From CAZVJA01 sp964626885 (GTDB lineage: Bacteria > Planctomycetota > Planctomycetia > Planctomycetales > Planctomycetaceae), in assembly GCA_964626885.1 (NCBI GenBank), contig CAZVJA010000027.1, forward strand, positions 1-37,073: DNA of 37,073 nt. Reading direction: 5' to 3'. The stretch's first letter is position 1. Each line of letters starts with the position of its first letter. Of this stretch, positions 16,379 to 25,230 are shown in pieces. The notes under the pieces were generated by a model that did not search any database, had not been told where the DNA came from, and saw only the letters and a list, made by a program, of their open reading frames with translations. The translations under genes were made by a program, and so were the position numbers.

Positions 16379-17236
16379 ATGCAGAATGCCAACCTCAAGT
16401 CTCGTTGGGTTTCGTTGTGCCGGCGCGGTTTGATCTTTGGAGCGGCTTCGCTGGTCATTTCACTGACGGCGGCATACGCCGCTGATCCGTTTGACGAGAA
16501 GAATGACAAGAAAGATGGCACACCTTCGGCGGGAACGGGAGGGAGTGCCGAGGGGAAAGTTCACCCGTTGGAGAAACCGCTGGCCAAGGCGCGCGAAAGC
16601 CTGGAAGCCGTCTCCGCGGTCAAGGACTACACGGCCACGTTCGACAAAAGCGAACTCGTCGGCCGGACCATGTATCAACACTCGATGTTGATGAAGTTCC
16701 GAAGTGAACCTTTCAGTGTCCGGCTGAAGTTTGAAAAGCCGGCGAAGAACAAGGGGCGGGAAGTGTTGTATGTCGCCGGTGAAAATCAAGGGAAGCTGAA
16801 GGCCAAGGAAGCGAAGGGATTGGGGTCGCTTGTCGGCACGCTCAACCTGGACCCAAAAAGTCGGGAGGCGATGTCGGAAGGGCGGCACCCGATCACCGAA
16901 ATTGGAATGCAGAGGATGGTCGAGGCAGTCATCCGTCAATGGGAATTGGAATCGAAGTACGGCGAAATCGAGGTTGAGGTATTCGATAGCGAAGAGACCA
17001 AAGTTGAAAACCGCCTCTGCATCGCATTCCGCTGTACACATCCTGTCAAGCGGGACGAATTCCAGTTTCATCAAACTGTTTTGTATATCGACAAAGAAAC
17101 GAAATTCCCGATCCGGGTCGAGCAATACGGTTTTCCAGCTCGCCAAGGGGGCAAGCCGCCGTTGATCGAAGAATACACGTACACCGACATCCAGGTGAAC
17201 GTCGGCTTGCAGGACCAGGATTTTCGGGGGCTTTGA
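16379..17236 (+). CDS. DUF1571-family secreted protein
   Basis: A 285-aa protein. The start at 16379 follows GGAAAG and begins a signal peptide (two short basic patches, then LIFGAASLVISLTAAYAA). A Lys/Gly-rich spacer follows, and then the DUF1571-like region from about residue 70 to the end. Typical pieces are DYTATFDKSE, MLMKFRSEPFSVRLKF, KGREVLYVAGEN, GTLNLDPKSREAM, RHPITEIG and FPIRVEQYGFP. Members are common in planctomycetes and are probably beta-sheet proteins outside the cytoplasm; no biochemical role is established that I know of. It lies 77 bases upstream of panC on the same strand. Confidence 0.85.
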   Translation: MQNANLKSRWVSLCRRGLIFGAASLVISLTAAYAADPFDEKNDKKDGTPSAGTGGSAEGKVHPLEKPLAKARESLEAVSAVKDYTATFDKSELVGRTMYQHSMLMKFRSEPFSVRLKFEKPAKNKGREVLYVAGENQGKLKAKEAKGLGSLVGTLNLDPKSREAMSEGRHPITEIGMQRMVEAVIRQWELESKYGEIEVEVFDSEETKVENRLCIAFRCTHPVKRDEFQFHQTVLYIDKETKFPIRVEQYGFPARQGGKPPLIEEYTYTDIQVNVGLQDQDFRGL

Positions 17237-17313
17237 TTTTTTGACCAGGACAGGTCTTACGGCCGCATGCCCGGATGGCAGTCTGGGGCCGATTTTGCTG
17301 TAATCCGCGCTCC

Positions 17314-18171
17314 ATGATCGTCACCGACCAGCCCGAAGATGTTCGACGCGAAGTGCAGCAGGCGCGCCAACGCGGCGAATTAGTCGGTGTTGTTCCCACC
17401 ATGGGTGCATTGCATTCCGGCCACATGAGTCTCGTGCAGACTGCGCGAAAAGAGTGCGGCTTTGTCTTGGCGACGATCTTCGTCAACCCCACACAGTTTG
17501 GGCCCAACGAAGATTTCGACCGCTATCCCCGTCCGCTGGAAGACGACTTGAAGCAATGCCGTGCCGCGGGTGTGGATCTCGTCTTTCGGCCGACGATTCA
17601 GACGATGTACCCCGCCGGGTTTTCGACGTTTGTCGAAGTCGAAGGATTGTCGACAGTGCTCGAAGGGGCGTTTCGGCCCGGTCACTTCCGAGGCGTAGCC
17701 ACGGTGGTTCTCAAGCTCTTTCAGCTGGTTGGAGCCGACGTCGCGTATTTCGGACGCAAAGATTACCAGCAGCAGCTTTTGATCAAGAAGCTTTGCCGCG
17801 ATTTGAACGTGCCGATCGAGATTCGGACTTGCCCGACGGTCCGTGAAGCGGACGGTCTGGCCCTTTCGAGCCGAAATCGTTATCTGAGTGCCGACCAGCG
17901 GAAAACCGCGTTGCGATTGTCACAGAGTCTCAATCTGGCCCGCAAACAGTTGCTTTCGGGAGAGCGTAATATTGAAGAGGTTCGGCGCGCGATGCGGGCC
18001 AATCTCGAGGAGACACCGGGGATCGTCGTCGATTACATCACCGTGGCTGATGCGGAGACGCTCGAGGAGATTTCCGAGCCGCGCCAGAAAATGGTCGCGC
18101 TCGTCGCGGCTAGGGTGGGGACGACGCGATTGATCGACAATCTTCCCATCGATTTGAACGCGGCTTCATAG
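17314..18171 (+). CDS. panC: Pantothenate synthetase (pantoate--beta-alanine ligase)
   Basis: A 285-aa protein of normal length. It joins pantoate and beta-alanine with ATP to make pantothenate, the coenzyme A precursor, in the cytoplasm. VVPTMGALHSGHMSL contains the HSGH motif (residues 34-37). TIFVNPTQFGPNEDFDRYPR, GAFRPGHFRGVATVV, YFGRKDYQQ and READGLALSSRNRYLS are all classical PanC segments. The ATG at 17314 is chosen because the alignment-like start (MIVTDQPEDV) precedes the first strand directly; an upstream in-frame start at 17275 would add 13 residues. No panB or panD is adjacent. The lgt gene follows after 78 bases on the same strand. Confidence 0.96.
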   Translation: MIVTDQPEDVRREVQQARQRGELVGVVPTMGALHSGHMSLVQTARKECGFVLATIFVNPTQFGPNEDFDRYPRPLEDDLKQCRAAGVDLVFRPTIQTMYPAGFSTFVEVEGLSTVLEGAFRPGHFRGVATVVLKLFQLVGADVAYFGRKDYQQQLLIKKLCRDLNVPIEIRTCPTVREADGLALSSRNRYLSADQRKTALRLSQSLNLARKQLLSGERNIEEVRRAMRANLEETPGIVVDYITVADAETLEEISEPRQKMVALVAARVGTTRLIDNLPIDLNAAS

Positions 18172-18249
18172 GACGACGTTGGACCACTCCGCGATTCGAA
18201 TCGAACCGAAATTGAGAACACGGACGAATAGCACCATTAGAGGGGATTC

Positions 18250-19800
18250 ATGCGCCAGACGTTGATCCGAATTCCGCTCGATGGGAACTGGTCGCTCGGA
18301 CCCCTGGGGGAATGGCCGGGCTTCGGGTTCGGGATCGTGCTGGGAATGTGGATCGTGCTGGGGGCGTATTGGCTGTTCCGTCACCGGCATGAGCTGAGGC
18401 AAAGAGCCGATCTGATTGGGATGGCGGGCTTCTGGTGTGCGATCGCCGTCGGAATTGTGCTGTTGCCGCGGGCCCGTCCGTTTTTTACAGGTATCGATTC
18501 GACGATCAACTCCGCGACGGCAGTCCTCAACCAGGAACCTCGATCCAGGGATGCGCTGTTCGCTCGGGCGATGGCGTATCACGAAAAGCGGGAATTCGAG
18601 CAGGAAATTGCGGATCTGAAGAGGGCCCTTGAGGTCGATCCTGCTTTTCACCAGGCGTATGACCGGTTGGCGTGGACGCTTGCGACGAGCATCGAATCGA
18701 GCGTTCGCGATGGCAACAAGGCGGTCGAATACGCGATGAAAGCCAACGATATGACCGGCCATCGCGCGGCGGAGTATGTCGATACGCTCGGTGCCGCGCA
18801 GGCTGAAGCGGGGAAATTTGAAGCGGCCGTCGTCTCGGCGGAGCAGGCTGCCGTGGTCGCGTGGAATGGGGGCAAAGAGACATCGTTAGGTCAGATCGCT
18901 GCGTACCGAGAGCGGCTCCGTTTTTATCAGGCGAATAAGCCGTATCGAGAAACGACGACCGGCTGGTTTCTGCCAGTTCGCGGTTATGGGTTCATGCTGT
19001 TTGTCGGTTTCGTGACGGCCGGCTGGGCGGCGACGCGTCGTGCAGCGCTCGTCGATGTGCATGGGGACGTCATCTGGGATTTGGCATTGTGGTTGTTTCT
19101 CGCCGGCATCGCGGGTGCCCGTGCGTATTACTGCGTGCAATACGCCGATCGGGTGTTCTACAACAAGATCGGAGATCAGCATGTGCTGAAGAACCTTCCC
19201 GGCCTGATCGCGTCCGCGGTGAATTTGCCGGACGGTGGGCTCGTGTTGTACGGTGGGCTGCTGATGGGAGCGGTCGCTTACTTCATCTTCTGCTGGCGAC
19301 GAAAGCAGAATCCGCTGCTGCTGGCGGATATTGTGATCCCGTCGGTGTTCATTGGGGTGGCGTTCGGCCGGATCGGCTGTTTCATGAACGGCTGCTGCTA
19401 CGGCGACCGCTGCACGCTTCCCTGGGGAGTCACGTTTCCGTTGGGAAGCTTTCCCGACATGAGCCTGGTCGAACGGGGATTCGTCGCACCCGATCAGCCG
19501 TTCTCGCTATCATTGCATCCCACGCAACTCTACAGTTCACTCGACGCCGCGATTCTGGCATTGCTCACACATGCCTATTTTCGCTACCGGCATCGCAATG
19601 GATCGGTTCTCGCACTGGGGCTGCTGACTTATCCCGTCACGCGGTTCACCATCGAACTACTCCGCGGCGATGAACTGGGGCAGTTGAATACGTCGCTCAC
19701 CACAGCTCAACTGGTGAGCGTCGGCTTGTTTATCACGGGGTTGATCTACGCCGTGTGGCTTTCCCGCCGACCCGCATTGCTCGTGAAACCTCCCGCTTGA
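18250..19800 (+). CDS. lgt: Prolipoprotein diacylglyceryl transferase with inserted TPR region
   Basis: A 516-aa protein, about 1.8 times the usual Lgt length. Lgt moves diacylglycerol from phosphatidylglycerol to the lipobox cysteine of prolipoproteins in the inner membrane. The Lgt core lies at about 235-505: VRGYGFMLFVGFVTAG, DGGLVLYGGLLMG, the signature FGRIGCFMNGCCYGD and LHPTQLYSSL, with several membrane segments. E. coli Lgt has His103 in the segment HGGL; here it is YGGL. Before the core are two hydrophobic segments (about 22-42 and 58-78) that resemble an Lgt N-terminus (WPGFGFGIVLG). A TPR region follows (about 95-215: SRDALFARAMAYHEKREFEQEIADLKRAL). GAGGGG precedes the ATG. It is probably a working Lgt with an extra interaction domain. 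Confidence 0.88.
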   Translation: MRQTLIRIPLDGNWSLGPLGEWPGFGFGIVLGMWIVLGAYWLFRHRHELRQRADLIGMAGFWCAIAVGIVLLPRARPFFTGIDSTINSATAVLNQEPRSRDALFARAMAYHEKREFEQEIADLKRALEVDPAFHQAYDRLAWTLATSIESSVRDGNKAVEYAMKANDMTGHRAAEYVDTLGAAQAEAGKFEAAVVSAEQAAVVAWNGGKETSLGQIAAYRERLRFYQANKPYRETTTGWFLPVRGYGFMLFVGFVTAGWAATRRAALVDVHGDVIWDLALWLFLAGIAGARAYYCVQYADRVFYNKIGDQHVLKNLPGLIASAVNLPDGGLVLYGGLLMGAVAYFIFCWRRKQNPLLLADIVIPSVFIGVAFGRIGCFMNGCCYGDRCTLPWGVTFPLGSFPDMSLVERGFVAPDQPFSLSLHPTQLYSSLDAAILALLTHAYFRYRHRNGSVLALGLLTYPVTRFTIELLRGDELGQLNTSLTTAQLVSVGLFITGLIYAVWLSRRPALLVKPPA

Positions 19801-19909
19801 CATCGGAACGCGTGGCAACGACGATTGTGCGGGCCGTCGTCTGAGGCCAAGACCGCTCGACCGTCTCCTAGCGAGTAAGTATCGATGGCGAGGGCTGCCG
19901 TATTATCAA

Positions 19910-20527
19910 GTGTTGAGCGGCGGCGCCGAATTCTCTCATCTGGAAATACCGATTCCCGTGACGAGCGATGATCGCCAGTTGATCGAGCAATGTCTGGCCG
20001 GCCGGACCGAAGCGTTCGGACATCTGGTGCTCCGTTATCAGGATCGCTTGTACGGGGCGCTCTGCCGCATGCTCGGATCGGCCGACGATGCCCGCGACGT
20101 GGCGCAGGACGCGTTCGTTCTCGCATTTCAGAAGCTGGACACCTTCAAGGGGGAGTCCGCGTTTTACTCCTGGCTGTTCCGCATCGCGATGAATGCCGCA
20201 ATTAGCCACAGGCGAAAGTCCGGGAAACGGCCCGTTTCGGTCGATGCCTCGAAAGAGCAGAGCGGCGCGGAGCCGGTCGATACTCACCCTGAAATTCGTC
20301 CGGCACACGCGCTGGAACGATCGGAGCGGCAAGCGATCGTGCAGCGCGCACTCGACGAGCTTTCGGAAGAGTTCCGCACCGTGCTTGTGCTCAAAGAAAT
20401 CGAAGGTTTTCAGTACGAGGAAATTGCCGCATTCGTCGGCTGTCCGATTGGGACGGTACGCAGCCGCATTCATCGCGCGCGACTCGAACTGCGCCAAAAG
20501 CTGGAACGCCTGCTGCCGGACGGATGA
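19910..20527 (+). CDS. ECF-type RNA polymerase sigma factor
   Basis: A 205-aa protein. Region 2 is GHLVLRYQDRLYGALCRML followed by DDARDVAQDAFVLAFQKL, FKGESAFYSWLFRIAMN and SHRRK. Region 4 is ALDELSEEFRTVLVLKEIEGFQYEEIAAFVG then GTVRSRIHRARLELR, giving the helix-turn-helix for the -35 element. No region 3 or long C-terminal extension is present, as expected for the extracytoplasmic-function group. The start is uncertain: GTG at 19910 is used, TTG at 19913 and GTG at 19958 are alternatives. No anti-sigma gene is adjacent. It converges on sppA with 60 bases between stops. The signal it responds to is unknown. Confidence 0.9.
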   Translation: MLSGGAEFSHLEIPIPVTSDDRQLIEQCLAGRTEAFGHLVLRYQDRLYGALCRMLGSADDARDVAQDAFVLAFQKLDTFKGESAFYSWLFRIAMNAAISHRRKSGKRPVSVDASKEQSGAEPVDTHPEIRPAHALERSERQAIVQRALDELSEEFRTVLVLKEIEGFQYEEIAAFVGCPIGTVRSRIHRARLELRQKLERLLPDG

Positions 20528-20587
20528 GATCTGTCTCCCTGTGCTATGCCACTGAGGCACGCGACCATTTCGGGTGGTGATGTTCAA

Positions 20588-21676
20588 TCAGTATTCCGGC
20601 AACATGGGGAGCCAGGAGCAGAGGTACATGGCCCGTGGAACCGTGGCTTCAATCAGCGACCGCCATTGAGCCTCCGGGCTCTTCGATTCCGACCCCTGGG
20701 AGAGCGCATCCCACAACGTTGGCGGCGCCTCGTAGCTGATGACACGCGCGCCGCTCAGGTTCAATTTCGTTTCTAGATAATTGATCGCGTCTTCGAGATA
20801 TCCGATCTCATCCACGAGTCCGTTCTTGACGGCCTGGTCGGCGGTGTAAATCTGGCCGGTGGCCAGCTTCTTCACGGCGTCGCGATCGAGGTTCTCACGG
20901 CTCTCGTCGATGATCGTCACAAACCGCTGGTAAGAATCGTCAAGGATTTCGCTCCAGAGTTGCTTTTCCCGGTCGGTCATTTTTCGCAGCGGATTCAAGG
21001 TGTCCTTGAATTCGCCCGTCGTGAGTGAGTCGGACGAGATGCCGACCTTCTCGGCCAGTCCCGAAAGATCGAAATGCGGGAGGATGACTCCGATGGAGCC
21101 GGTCCAGGTCGTCGGCTCGGCAAATATTCGTCCTTTGGGTCCGGCCCCCATCGCCACGTAGTACCCTCCCGAAGCTGCCAGTCGCGTCATGGCGACCGCA
21201 ATCATCTTTTTGTGGCTGAGCTTCAGCAGTTCGTTGTAAATCTGGTGACTGTCGGCGACGAGTCCTCCCGGGCTGTCGACCAGCAACACGACTCCTTCGA
21301 CAGTATCGTCCTCCCGCGCTTGCTTGATGGCGCGAAGAATTCGCTTTGTGGAAGGGCCCATGATCGTCCCTTCGACCTTCACAATGGCAATTTTCGTGGT
21401 GGAGAGCTTGTCCCCAGAGTGGAACTTTTCGAGCGGGTCGGCCACTTCGGAGAAATAGCTCTGATAGCGACCCATCAGCGAGAAATTGAAAAAGATCGAA
21501 ATCATCAAAGCTGCAAAGACAAGCCGCGACAACCACCGGCCACGCGGACGGGGAGGGGGAGCCTGCTGAATCACGATTCGCTGCGGGGGGGGAGGGGGCA
21601 CAGCCACCGGTCCGGGGGGATTTGTGCTGTTTCCGCCAGGGGAGGGCCACGATTGAGGGCTTTGTGGATCGACCAT
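20588..21676 (-). CDS. sppA: Signal peptide peptidase SppA, single-domain type
   Basis: A 362-aa protein. It would degrade cleaved signal peptides at the inner membrane with a Ser/Lys dyad. A Pro-rich N-terminus (about 1-48, with PPPPP and PPPRPRGRW) precedes one membrane segment (LSRLVFAALMISIFFNFSLMG). The protease domain has VEGVVLLVDSPGG, RLAASGGYYVAM with Ser169, TWTGSIGVI, TTGEFKDTLNP with Lys224, and GQIYTADQAVKNGLVDEIG. The Ser-Lys spacing of 55 fits the single-domain Bacillus-type enzymes rather than the duplicated E. coli form. The ATG at 21676 (MVDPQSP) is preferred over one 18 codons upstream because the extra residues look unrelated to the family. Confidence 0.93.
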   Translation of the reverse strand: MVDPQSPQSWPSPGGNSTNPPGPVAVPPPPPQRIVIQQAPPPRPRGRWLSRLVFAALMISIFFNFSLMGRYQSYFSEVADPLEKFHSGDKLSTTKIAIVKVEGTIMGPSTKRILRAIKQAREDDTVEGVVLLVDSPGGLVADSHQIYNELLKLSHKKMIAVAMTRLAASGGYYVAMGAGPKGRIFAEPTTWTGSIGVILPHFDLSGLAEKVGISSDSLTTGEFKDTLNPLRKMTDREKQLWSEILDDSYQRFVTIIDESRENLDRDAVKKLATGQIYTADQAVKNGLVDEIGYLEDAINYLETKLNLSGARVISYEAPPTLWDALSQGSESKSPEAQWRSLIEATVPRAMYLCSWLPMLPEY

Positions 21677-22050
21677 CTTGTGAAGCCTGGTAAATAGGGT
21701 TAAATGCGGTTGCTTTGCGGAACGTATCAATTATCCACCGCGCCCCCCCGAGAATTGGGCGCAGAACCCTTACAGCCGTCAAAAACGTGCCGGGCTGACG
21801 ACGATAGATAATCTGCGAGGAACGATTGCCTCGATTGTGCCGATTATCCGCGGCATAACGGTTGAGTGCAACATTCGGGAGCGAGCTGAAAATATTTCTC
21901 GACGCCGCAGTGCTTTCCTGGAAATGTCGGGTGCCTTTCACCAGACACGAAATCAAGAAACGGACAACTGACGGCCACTGCCACAGACGAAAGAGACGGC
22001 CCCGCTGACCCGGACTCGCCGTCCGTTTCGTCCATAGGAGATCCACGGAC
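21677..22050. other. Divergent intergenic region between sppA and the 22051 gene
   Basis: This 374-base stretch contains the leaders of sppA and of the YHS-like gene. Two inverted repeats are visible: GCGCCC (21740-21745) with GGGCGC (21757-21762) in the sppA leader, and GAAACGGAC (21957-21965) with GTCCGTTTC (22021-22029) just before the ribosome binding site at 22036-22040. No gene is supported here. Confidence 0.5.
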
Positions 22051-24150
22051 ATGATCAAGCGACCTGCCTTCTGCGCATCTTGGGTTCTCTGCGCAGTGAC
22101 CGGTCTGGTTCTCTTCCAAGCCGGCTCCTTGCGGGCACAATCGGAAGAAGACGAAGACACCCAATCGACGTTGAAGAGCGCGGTGCAGCAAGAGCTCGAC
22201 GCGCTTTATGAGCGTGACGGCAGAACGGCGCCGAACATGAGCCCTTCGTCGCGCAATGCACAGCGCAGCTCGTCCACGAGCCGACAAGGAGTTCGGCAGA
22301 CAGCTTCGCGCTCATCTGAATCGTCGCGAGCGGAATCGGATGTTCAAAAGCGTCTGCGCGAACTGTACGAAAAAGATGGTCGCGAGATGCCGGAAATGAA
22401 CTTCCCACCGGCCGGGAGGTCGGAGGAAAGCGAAGACGATGCCTCTCATGAGGACGAAAGACTACGCCAATTCGAGGAACAGCGCGCAGCGGAGCGAGAC
22501 GCGCGGCGGAGCGAAGCCGACGACGAGGAAGAAGTGAAAAAACCATCGCTTCTGCAACGGCTCAATCCGTTCAAGGGACGCGAGCGCGCGAAAGAAGCGG
22601 CTGAGCGATATAAGTCAAATGCTTCGCCACGCGATACCCGGTCGTCTTCCGCCGAGAATGCTCGCAGATCCACCCGAACCCCTTCGGAATTAAACCCCGA
22701 AGCAAAGGATCCGCGAATAACCGAATCGAAGAGTCGGTATCGGTTCTTACCACGAATCCTCAGACCGCGAGAGCAGGAATTGCCCAAGGAACCCGCGGCG
22801 CGGCCCAGCGAGGAATCGATCGCGAATCGGTCCCGTCGGACCATGCACAAGCCGGAATCCGATTTGCGCGATACACGGCCGGCGCGCGGCTTGGATCGAC
22901 GATCGTTGCCTCATGACAATGAGTCGCTGGTGCAGGACGCTCCGAAACAGGAGCGGACTCCGGCGAAGGCTCCGTCCAAAGTGGCGGATCGATCACGACG
23001 TCAGGAAGTTGACGAATGGGTAACTCCATCGGAAGAAAAATCCGATCGGATTGTGAAGAAACCGGTTCATCAGGAACAGCGGAAGTCTGTCTCAAAAGAG
23101 ACAGATCAACTCGAAACTCCATTTAGTCCGGACTTCAACTTCTTCGCGGATGTCGAAGCGGAGGCGAAACAGAAGTCTAAGGAAGAGAAGCGGACTGCCG
23201 AACGAGAGTTGCAACCCACCCCGCGCGAGAGTGCACCCGTCGAGGATAAAGTCGCTTCAACTTCGTCGGGTAAGGAACTGCTCACCGCTCCTCGGCGCGC
23301 CGACGCGGAGAAGTCCGCTCAGCTTCCGTTCCAGGATGATTTCCCGAACCCGTTCACCGAAGTGACGGAAAACGAGGCTGATAAGCGACGGAAAGCCGGC
23401 CTCACGGATGAATCCGACTTGAATGTTGTCGACAAACCTGCGGAGAAGGTTGCCGGTCCGGCGGAGATCGTGAAGGATATGAAGGACGTGAAAGTTGCCG
23501 ACGCACCGAAAGCCAAGGCCGGTGAGACCAAGGAAGACAATCCTTTCACCGGTCTCAAGCTCGACGAAGAGAAGGTCGCGACTGCTCCGAAGTTTCGCAA
23601 TGCCCCCGCGGCCGCCAAGGTTGCCGAAGTGAAAAAAGAGATGCCGCGAGCCAAGCCGGCGCGGACGTTGCCGAAGCCGGCCGCTCCGGCGGTAGAATCG
23701 GGACCGAAAGTGGCTGACGCCGGAGCGCCGAATCCGTTCGAGCCTGAGAAAGCCGACGAGATGTCGAATCACGAAGATCCACTGATGCGAGCCAAGATAC
23801 GCCGCCTGGGAACTCGTCGCGGTCAGGCCGGTCTGAAAGGTTTCTGCCCGGTGGCACTGCGAGATCGTCGCGACCTCGTCGACACCAATCCGGAGATTGC
23901 ATCGACTTACGAAGGTCGGCTGTACCAGTTCTCGTCCGCCGAAGCGAAGGCCGCATTTGATGCCGAACCGGAGAAGTACGCTCCGGCCATGGGAGGTGTC
24001 GACGTGATTGTGCAGACCAACAGCCACCAGACTGTCGATGGCACGCTCGATCATGCGGTTTGGTTCCACGATAAGCTGTATCTGTTCAGCAGCGCGGAAA
24101 CACTCGAGGCATTCGTGCTAAGCCCCGCGGAATACGTGGGCGAGAAGTAA
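22051..24150 (+). CDS. Secreted low-complexity protein with YHS-like C-terminal domain
   Basis: A 699-aa protein. AGGAG precedes the ATG, and a signal peptide spans about 1-30 (CASWVLCAVTGLVLFQAGSLRAQ). Residues about 30-590 are Glu/Lys/Arg/Ser/Pro-rich, probably disordered, with LYERDGR and LYEKDGR repeated early (about residues 52 and 107). The last about 104 residues are compact: GFCPVALRDRRDL, STYEGRLYQFSSAEAKAAFDAEPEKYAP is one YHS-like unit, and HDKLYLFSSAETLEAFVLSPAEY looks like a second half unit. YHS-type domains often bind metal or sit on metal-handling proteins. The role here is unknown. A strong terminator follows at 24197-24240. Confidence 0.75.
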   Translation: MIKRPAFCASWVLCAVTGLVLFQAGSLRAQSEEDEDTQSTLKSAVQQELDALYERDGRTAPNMSPSSRNAQRSSSTSRQGVRQTASRSSESSRAESDVQKRLRELYEKDGREMPEMNFPPAGRSEESEDDASHEDERLRQFEEQRAAERDARRSEADDEEEVKKPSLLQRLNPFKGRERAKEAAERYKSNASPRDTRSSSAENARRSTRTPSELNPEAKDPRITESKSRYRFLPRILRPREQELPKEPAARPSEESIANRSRRTMHKPESDLRDTRPARGLDRRSLPHDNESLVQDAPKQERTPAKAPSKVADRSRRQEVDEWVTPSEEKSDRIVKKPVHQEQRKSVSKETDQLETPFSPDFNFFADVEAEAKQKSKEEKRTAERELQPTPRESAPVEDKVASTSSGKELLTAPRRADAEKSAQLPFQDDFPNPFTEVTENEADKRRKAGLTDESDLNVVDKPAEKVAGPAEIVKDMKDVKVADAPKAKAGETKEDNPFTGLKLDEEKVATAPKFRNAPAAAKVAEVKKEMPRAKPARTLPKPAAPAVESGPKVADAGAPNPFEPEKADEMSNHEDPLMRAKIRRLGTRRGQAGLKGFCPVALRDRRDLVDTNPEIASTYEGRLYQFSSAEAKAAFDAEPEKYAPAMGGVDVIVQTNSHQTVDGTLDHAVWFHDKLYLFSSAETLEAFVLSPAEYVGEK

Positions 24151-24196
24151 CGGAACAGCAGCAGTTTGCACTCCGTGGAAATCACTGCTCCCGAAG

Positions 24197-24240
24197 CACC
24201 CCCGCAACGTTCGACCCAGACGTTCGGGGGTGTTTTTGTT
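24197..24240 (+). terminator. Strong rho-independent terminator after the YHS-like gene
   Basis: CACCCCCG (24197-24204) pairs with CGGGGGTG (24225-24232), and AACGT (24206-24210) pairs with ACGTT (24220-24224), leaving one bulged C and a 9-base loop. TTTTTGTT follows directly at 24233-24240. It is the clearest terminator in the window. Confidence 0.9.
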
Positions 24241-24321
24241 GGAAGCGGTCAGCTGTCAGCGTTCAACTCACAGTGATTGGCGCTTTTCATCAGGTGGCTG
24301 GAGCTCCCACCGAACCGCTGT

Positions 24322-25230
24322 TTATCGCCGCCGCAGCACGGCTTTGGCCGCGATCCACAGCTTGCGTGGCTTGCTGAGGGAAACGCGTCGCGTGTAGACG
24401 TCATAACCGCGGTGTTCAATCTCCGTAAGCAGCCCGCCGTAGATGCCGAGCATGGCAGCCAGGATAGGCTTGCCGGCATCTTCCAGATATTCGAATAAGC
24501 TCAATGCCCGATCATAGTGCTCGCGGGCACGGGCCGTTTCGAACTGCATCAGATTTACAAAGCGATCATCGAGAGTCCCCGCGGCTATGTCGGCGGGGGT
24601 GTATTCGAAACGTTTCAGATCTTCCTGCGGCAAATAAACGCGTCCCGCACGCACATCCTCGCGCAAATCTCGCAGGATGTTCGTGAGCTGAAACGCCAAC
24701 CCGCAGTCGATCGCCGCTGGAATCGCGCGCTCGTCGCGAAATCCCCAGACATGGATGCAACAGAGCCCCACCGCCCCCGCGACGTGATAGCAGTAATGGG
24801 AGAGATCCGTGAAAGTTTCAAACCGCAACGGCTGCAAATCCATCGCTACGCCATCCAGAACAGCCACCAGATACTCCCGCGGAACGGAGCGCCGCCGAAC
24901 GACGTCGGCCAGCGCCCCGAGGGCCGGATGGTCGGCAACCGCGCCGTCGAGCGCATTGATCAAATTCTCCCGCCAGGCATGGAGTCTTTCTCGTCGTTCC
25001 TCGACGGGAACCTGTGTATCGTCGCCGATGTCGTCCGATATCCGCATGAAGGCGTATAGCGCGCACATATCGCGGAACATTGAACGCGGCAGCGGGAGGA
25101 ACGAATAATAGAAATTTCCCGCGGTTCGTCGTGCCAGCTTGCGGCACCAAGCGAACGATTCCTCGAGTGACATCCCCCCCTTCACGCTGTCTACCGAATT
25201 GAGGCCTGATTCCGCACGGAGCGAATTCAT
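24322..25230 (-). CDS. hpnD: Squalene/phytoene-synthase family protein, HpnD-like
   Basis: A 302-aa protein of the head-to-head prenyl synthase fold. HpnD makes presqualene diphosphate from two farnesyl diphosphates in the three-enzyme squalene route used for hopanoids. RTAGNFYYSFLPLPRSMF, the first Asp-rich motif in FMRISDDIGDD, VAGAVGLCCIHVWGF and the second Asp motif NILRDLREDVRAGRVYLP are in the proper order. The ATG at 25230 overlaps the stop of hpnC by four bases (ATGA), so translation is coupled. Phytoene synthase is the main alternative; the HpnC-type partner favours HpnD. No amine-oxidase-like HpnE follows in the window. Confidence 0.85.
   Translation of the reverse strand: MNSLRAESGLNSVDSVKGGMSLEESFAWCRKLARRTAGNFYYSFLPLPRSMFRDMCALYAFMRISDDIGDDTQVPVEERRERLHAWRENLINALDGAVADHPALGALADVVRRRSVPREYLVAVLDGVAMDLQPLRFETFTDLSHYCYHVAGAVGLCCIHVWGFRDERAIPAAIDCGLAFQLTNILRDLREDVRAGRVYLPQEDLKRFEYTPADIAAGTLDDRFVNLMQFETARAREHYDRALSLFEYLEDAGKPILAAMLGIYGGLLTEIEHRGYDVYTRRVSLSKPRKLWIAAKAVLRRR

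Noticed and set aside
20528..20587. Weak dyad between the sigma factor and sppA stops as a terminator
   Set aside because: The stem is only three or four pairs and no T-run follows.
20940..22160. Minus-strand frame of 406 codons covering the sppA start and its leader
   Set aside because: It overlaps sppA in another frame and has the composition of a shifted translation.
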